Source: Clostridia bacterium
Lineage (GTDB): Bacteria > Bacillota > Clostridia > Christensenellales > UBA1242
Assembly: GCA_023228225.1 (NCBI GenBank)
Contig: JALOBO010000096.1
Coordinates: forward strand, 1-5,778
Direction: 5' to 3'
Length of the DNA stretch: 5,778 nucleotides
Shown here: in pieces, positions 4,018 to 5,778 of the stretch
Layout: every line of letters begins with the position of its first letter
Numbering within the stretch: position 1 is the first letter of the stretch
The notes under the pieces: generated by a model
What the model saw: only the letters and a program-made list of their open reading frames with translations
Told to the model about the DNA's origin: nothing
Database searches by the model: none
Position numbers and translations under genes: made by a program

Positions 4018-4193
4018 CGTTATTAGAATCAGTTGCCGCAGGAGCGGCATTAGGAATCACGGCGGCAATCGCTATGGACATGTATGATGAAGTAAGAACA
4101 AAAGACCCGATTAAACGGGCAAAAAAACATCAAAAAAACAAAAGAGTAGCTGATAATTTAGATGATTACACTAGAAAACTAATCTGGGGTTAA
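4014..4193 (+). CDS. 59-residue protein with N-terminal hydrophobic segment
   Basis: A short gene that a 60-codon cut-off would miss. It encodes 59 residues from MTLLESVAAG to RKLIWG. Residues about 3-21 are hydrophobic and small-residue-rich (VAAGAALGITAAIAM), probably one membrane helix, with Glu5 near its start and an acidic segment after it. The rest is charged, with a Lys/Arg block (IKRAKKHQKNKR, about 33-44). It could be a small single-pass membrane protein with a cytoplasmic basic tail, perhaps virion-associated; I do not recognise it. Reality is supported by three signals: GAGGA at 4002-4006 seven bases before the ATG, the ATGA overlap with the previous gene, and only four bases between its stop and the next ATG. 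Confidence 0.75.
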   Translation: MTLLESVAAGAALGITAAIAMDMYDEVRTKDPIKRAKKHQKNKRVADNLDDYTRKLIWG

Positions 4194-4197
4194 TAAA

Positions 4198-4458
4198 ATG
4201 AAACTGAAAGTAATTAAAAACCAATTAAAACCGTATAAAAGTTTACATCACAAAACATTTTTTGTGATGATAGTCAATGATATGAAAATAATGGGTTACA
4301 AATCCAGAGATAGAAATGTTCCAGGTTGGCTGGTATATATTTATCACGAAGATAAAATAACCGATAAGAAAATATACAAAACATCAACTGAAACAGTAGC
4401 TTATCTCAATGCCTATATCGAAGTCGCTAGAACTCCGGTGAAGTGGTATGTACAATGA
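4198..4458 (+). CDS. small basic hypothetical protein
   Basis: An 86-residue basic protein. It begins MKLKVIKNQLK, continues as a likely alpha/beta fold with hydrophobic strands (TFFVMIVND, WLVYIYH), and ends in VKWYVQ. There is no cysteine, signal peptide or clear membrane helix. I recognise no family. The start follows the previous stop by four bases with only a weak purine-rich stretch (GGGGTTAA) ahead, so it probably depends on coupling. Its stop overlaps the ATG of the nucleotidyltransferase by four bases (ATGA). A constant partner of that enzyme, for example its antitoxin or accessory subunit, is conceivable from position and size, but nothing in the sequence proves it. Confidence 0.75.
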   Translation: MKLKVIKNQLKPYKSLHHKTFFVMIVNDMKIMGYKSRDRNVPGWLVYIYHEDKITDKKIYKTSTETVAYLNAYIEVARTPVKWYVQ

Positions 4459-5336
4459 CGAAAGTTGAAACTAATATTAAAAATATTGCTAAATTAACAA
4501 AAGTTTCATATGAAGAATATATAGATGCAAATACACATAAAAATTCATTATCTCCAGCTAAAATATCTTTACCTAAAACAATCAGAAATGAGATATTCAA
4601 ATTAGGAAATAAATTCGGAGCAGTATTCTATGGAACATTCGTATCAACTAATCAAATACAAATGCGAAAAACATATGATTTCGATATGTATATTCCACAA
4701 TCAAACATGATGAATTTTCTAGAAACAATTCGTAAAAAATTTCCAAAAACAACATTACAATTAAACGCATATGGTATGTGGAAAGTGAAAATCAATAATC
4801 AAGAAATTGCAGATATCGGATATCTGGAACAAGTAAAAAAGAATAAAGATGGAACATATACTATTACATCAGCACCATTAAACATTCGGTCAAAATTACA
4901 TCCTTTAGTAAAATATGGGAAAAGCACTGGTCGAACATTGGAAGTTGAACATTTAGCAAAAGCAAATGCGTCACTCTTCGATACACAAGAAAACAGAACA
5001 CATAGATATGCAAAAGATACCTATGATTTTGGTGTAATGAACAGGTCAATGATAATTAAATTATTTGATACATATAAAAAGCAACCCACCCAAAAATTAA
5101 AAAATCATATAAATAAACTTGTCCGAGAAATAGTTTTATATTCATCTAATAAAGAGGTACTAGAAGCAAGAACTGAATTAGAAAAGCAATTACTTGCTAC
5201 GAAAATGGTAAATTTCAAGTTATACGATACACAAAAAAATACACAATTATTAGCATTAAAACGGCAATTAAGAAATCCAAACTTCGATATCACTAAAAAT
5301 ATGAAATATTTAGAATATTTCAAACCATCTAAATAA
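4455..5336 (+). CDS. nucleotidyltransferase-fold protein, AbiEii-like
   Basis: A 293-residue protein with the marks of the DNA polymerase beta-type nucleotidyltransferase fold: a Gly-Thr turn (YGT, 59-61), the metal-binding pair DFD (75-77) in RKTYDFDMYI, and a third acidic residue D120 in IADIGYL. Further on, RYAKDTYDF (184-192) resembles the [KR]DxxD motif that, with RxxxDxD, marks AbiEii/DUF1814 enzymes. Such enzymes transfer nucleotides from NTP; AbiE-type and MenA-type members act as toxins, MenA on tRNA acceptor ends. The helical C-terminal third (about 195-293) is rich in Lys, Asn and Gln and has no recognised motif. The ATG at 4455 is preferred because it overlaps the previous stop (ATGA); a GTG at 4443 is possible. 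Substrate is unknown; two tRNA genes nearby make tRNA an interesting candidate. Confidence 0.65.
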   Translation: MTKVETNIKNIAKLTKVSYEEYIDANTHKNSLSPAKISLPKTIRNEIFKLGNKFGAVFYGTFVSTNQIQMRKTYDFDMYIPQSNMMNFLETIRKKFPKTTLQLNAYGMWKVKINNQEIADIGYLEQVKKNKDGTYTITSAPLNIRSKLHPLVKYGKSTGRTLEVEHLAKANASLFDTQENRTHRYAKDTYDFGVMNRSMIIKLFDTYKKQPTQKLKNHINKLVREIVLYSSNKEVLEARTELEKQLLATKMVNFKLYDTQKNTQLLALKRQLRNPNFDITKNMKYLEYFKPSK

Positions 5337-5342
5337 TTATCC

Positions 5343-5348
5343 TTTTTT
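5343..5348 (+). terminator. T-tract after the nucleotidyltransferase operon
   Basis: Six T begin six bases after the stop at 5336, preceded by CC and followed by AT-rich DNA. This is the expected form of an archaeal terminator; no hairpin is evident. Confidence 0.5.
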
Positions 5349-5381
5349 AATATAACAAGGTATAAATAAAACCAACACCCA

Positions 5382-5393
5382 TTTAATATATAA
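5382..5393 (+). promoter_or_regulatory. TATA-like box with no obvious gene
   Basis: TTTAATATATAA, preceded by CCCA as other boxes here are preceded by ACA or CCA, predicts a start near 5410-5414. The only ATG frame there is 11 codons (5416-5451), so the transcript may be a non-coding RNA. Confidence 0.4.
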
Positions 5394-5411
5394 GGTTAAA
5401 GTTAGGGTAGC

Positions 5412-5510
5412 CATTATGCAGATTTACTGCATGGAGAACATATTGTTTTAAACCTACAAAAACCAAAAATAGTATAAATATAATTTATACTTTATATCAA
5501 TGTCCGTTTT
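5412..5510 (+). ncRNA. candidate small RNA of about 100 nt
   Basis: This is the part of the 173-bp gap between the operon and the last gene that a transcript from the TATA-like box would cover. It would begin with a 6-bp stem ATGCAG/CTGCAT (5416-5432, loop ATTTA) and contain a 9-bp AT-only-ended stem at 5471-5491. It would end at GTTTTT (5505-5510). No C/D or H/ACA boxes are visible and no tRNA fold fits. An 11-codon frame starting at 5416 is the alternative product. Only promoter spacing and hairpins support this call. Confidence 0.25.
5471..5491. repeat. 9-bp-arm palindrome
   Basis: AGTATAAAT (5471-5479) and ATTTATACT (5483-5491) are perfect inverted repeats around ATA. It lies 19 bases from the stop of the minus-strand gene at 5510. 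It could be a terminator stem for either strand, an operator, or part of an RNA. The AT richness weakens any single reading. Confidence 0.5.
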
Positions 5511-5778
5511 TAGTTTAGTTCATTCGAGTCAAACCATTTCTTCGCATAAGAAGAGACATTCCTTGAATCAACACAACCGCGATGTAGCACAATAAGATGA
5601 TTGTCACTAATAAGAGAATGTTCAACATACATCACCGAATTAGCCCGAAGTGATCCTACAATAAAACCTGGCAGGGCATCGGATTGAATTTTAGTATAGG
5701 CAAGTGTGCAATATGATACACAAACATCTGAATAAACATAAATACAGCCTATCATCCCTCCCATGTGGTTACCGTATC
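5510..5778 (-). CDS. 3' end of an unidentified gene, cut by the window edge
   Basis: A minus-strand frame of 89 codons stays open to the right edge. An ATG at 5762-5764 is present, but the codons before it (Tyr-Gly-Asn-His) remain open and there is no promoter or Shine-Dalgarno site to support a start there, so the gene probably begins outside. The visible C-terminus is not membrane-like: PGFIVGS, then ISDNHLIVLHRG, and the end YAKKWFDSNELN. The order, a Gly-containing strand, then an N-x-h-I-x-L segment, then a helix with W-x-x-S, loosely recalls the end of target-recognition domains of HsdS or type IIG restriction-modification enzymes; this is a weak resemblance only. Cysteine content (four of 89) is higher than in the operon genes. 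Confidence 0.6.
   Translation of the reverse strand, partial: YGNHMGGMIGCIYVYSDVCVSYCTLAYTKIQSDALPGFIVGSLRANSVMYVEHSLISDNHLIVLHRGCVDSRNVSSYAKKWFDSNELN

Noticed and set aside
4443..4454. GTG start four codons earlier for the nucleotidyltransferase
   Set aside because: Possible, but the ATG at 4455 gives the same ATGA overlap seen at 4014 and is the simpler choice.
4864..5323. Two minus-strand frames inside the nucleotidyltransferase gene
   Set aside because: Antisense to a protein with clear catalytic motifs; no start signals.
5394..5460. Possible third tRNA or C/D-box RNA
   Set aside because: No TTCGAAT-like T-loop, no acceptor pairing and no RUGAUGA/CUGA boxes; only a 6-bp hairpin is present.
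1..5778. CRISPR array, insertion sequence, integrase or attachment-site duplication
   Set aside because: No regularly spaced repeats, no transposase or integrase motifs, and no second copy of either tRNA 3' end were found in the window.

Overview
The window looks like part of a small, AT-rich archaeal virus or virus-derived element. The archaeal assignment rests on four things. TATA-like boxes (TTTAAATA and variants) sit 24-30 bp upstream of start codons or tRNA 5' ends. Several genes seem to be transcribed without a 5' leader. Both tRNAs lack an encoded CCA, and the tRNA-Gln has the archaeal-type A1-U72 pair. Short T-runs follow genes. The virus assignment rests mainly on a 108-residue protein with two hydrophobic helices. 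It resembles the major capsid proteins of spindle-shaped (SSV-like) archaeal viruses, and its gene is GC-rich compared with everything around it. A P-loop ATPase lies in the cluster just upstream. The host cannot be named from the sequence.

Layout, left to right. A tRNA-Gln(UUG) gene on the minus strand (14-86) with its own promoter and T-tract. A mostly quiet stretch (87-465) with a possible two-helix membrane protein on the minus strand and a 31-bp imperfect palindrome over the start of the next gene. A plus-strand cluster of three genes (466-2276): an unknown protein, a P-loop ATPase with a C-terminal helix-turn-helix, and a small protein with a Cys-rich tail. A 184-bp regulatory region (2277-2460) with hairpins, a T-run, a second 13-bp-arm palindrome and a TATA box. 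The capsid-like gene (2461-2787), closed by a symmetric terminator. A minus-strand block with a small Cys-containing protein only 3 nt after a tRNA-Leu(CAA), and a CxxC coiled-coil protein with its own promoter. A divergent promoter (3521-3612) opening a tightly packed plus-strand operon (3613-5336): an unknown protein, a 59-residue protein missed by length cut-offs, a small basic protein, and a nucleotidyltransferase-fold protein resembling AbiEii-type enzymes. Last, an intergenic region (5337-5509) with a promoter and hairpins but no clear gene, and the 3' end of a minus-strand gene that leaves the window.

How the parts may work together (inference): the ATPase cluster and the capsid gene would serve morphogenesis or genome handling, and the palindromes are probable operators for timing. 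The two tRNAs and the nucleotidyltransferase may form a tRNA-related theme, either supplementing host tRNAs or modifying/protecting them. The most unusual arrangement is the tRNA-Leu/mRNA pair, where normal tRNA 3' processing would leave an mRNA with a three-nucleotide leader. No integrase, DNA polymerase, CRISPR array or insertion sequence is visible.
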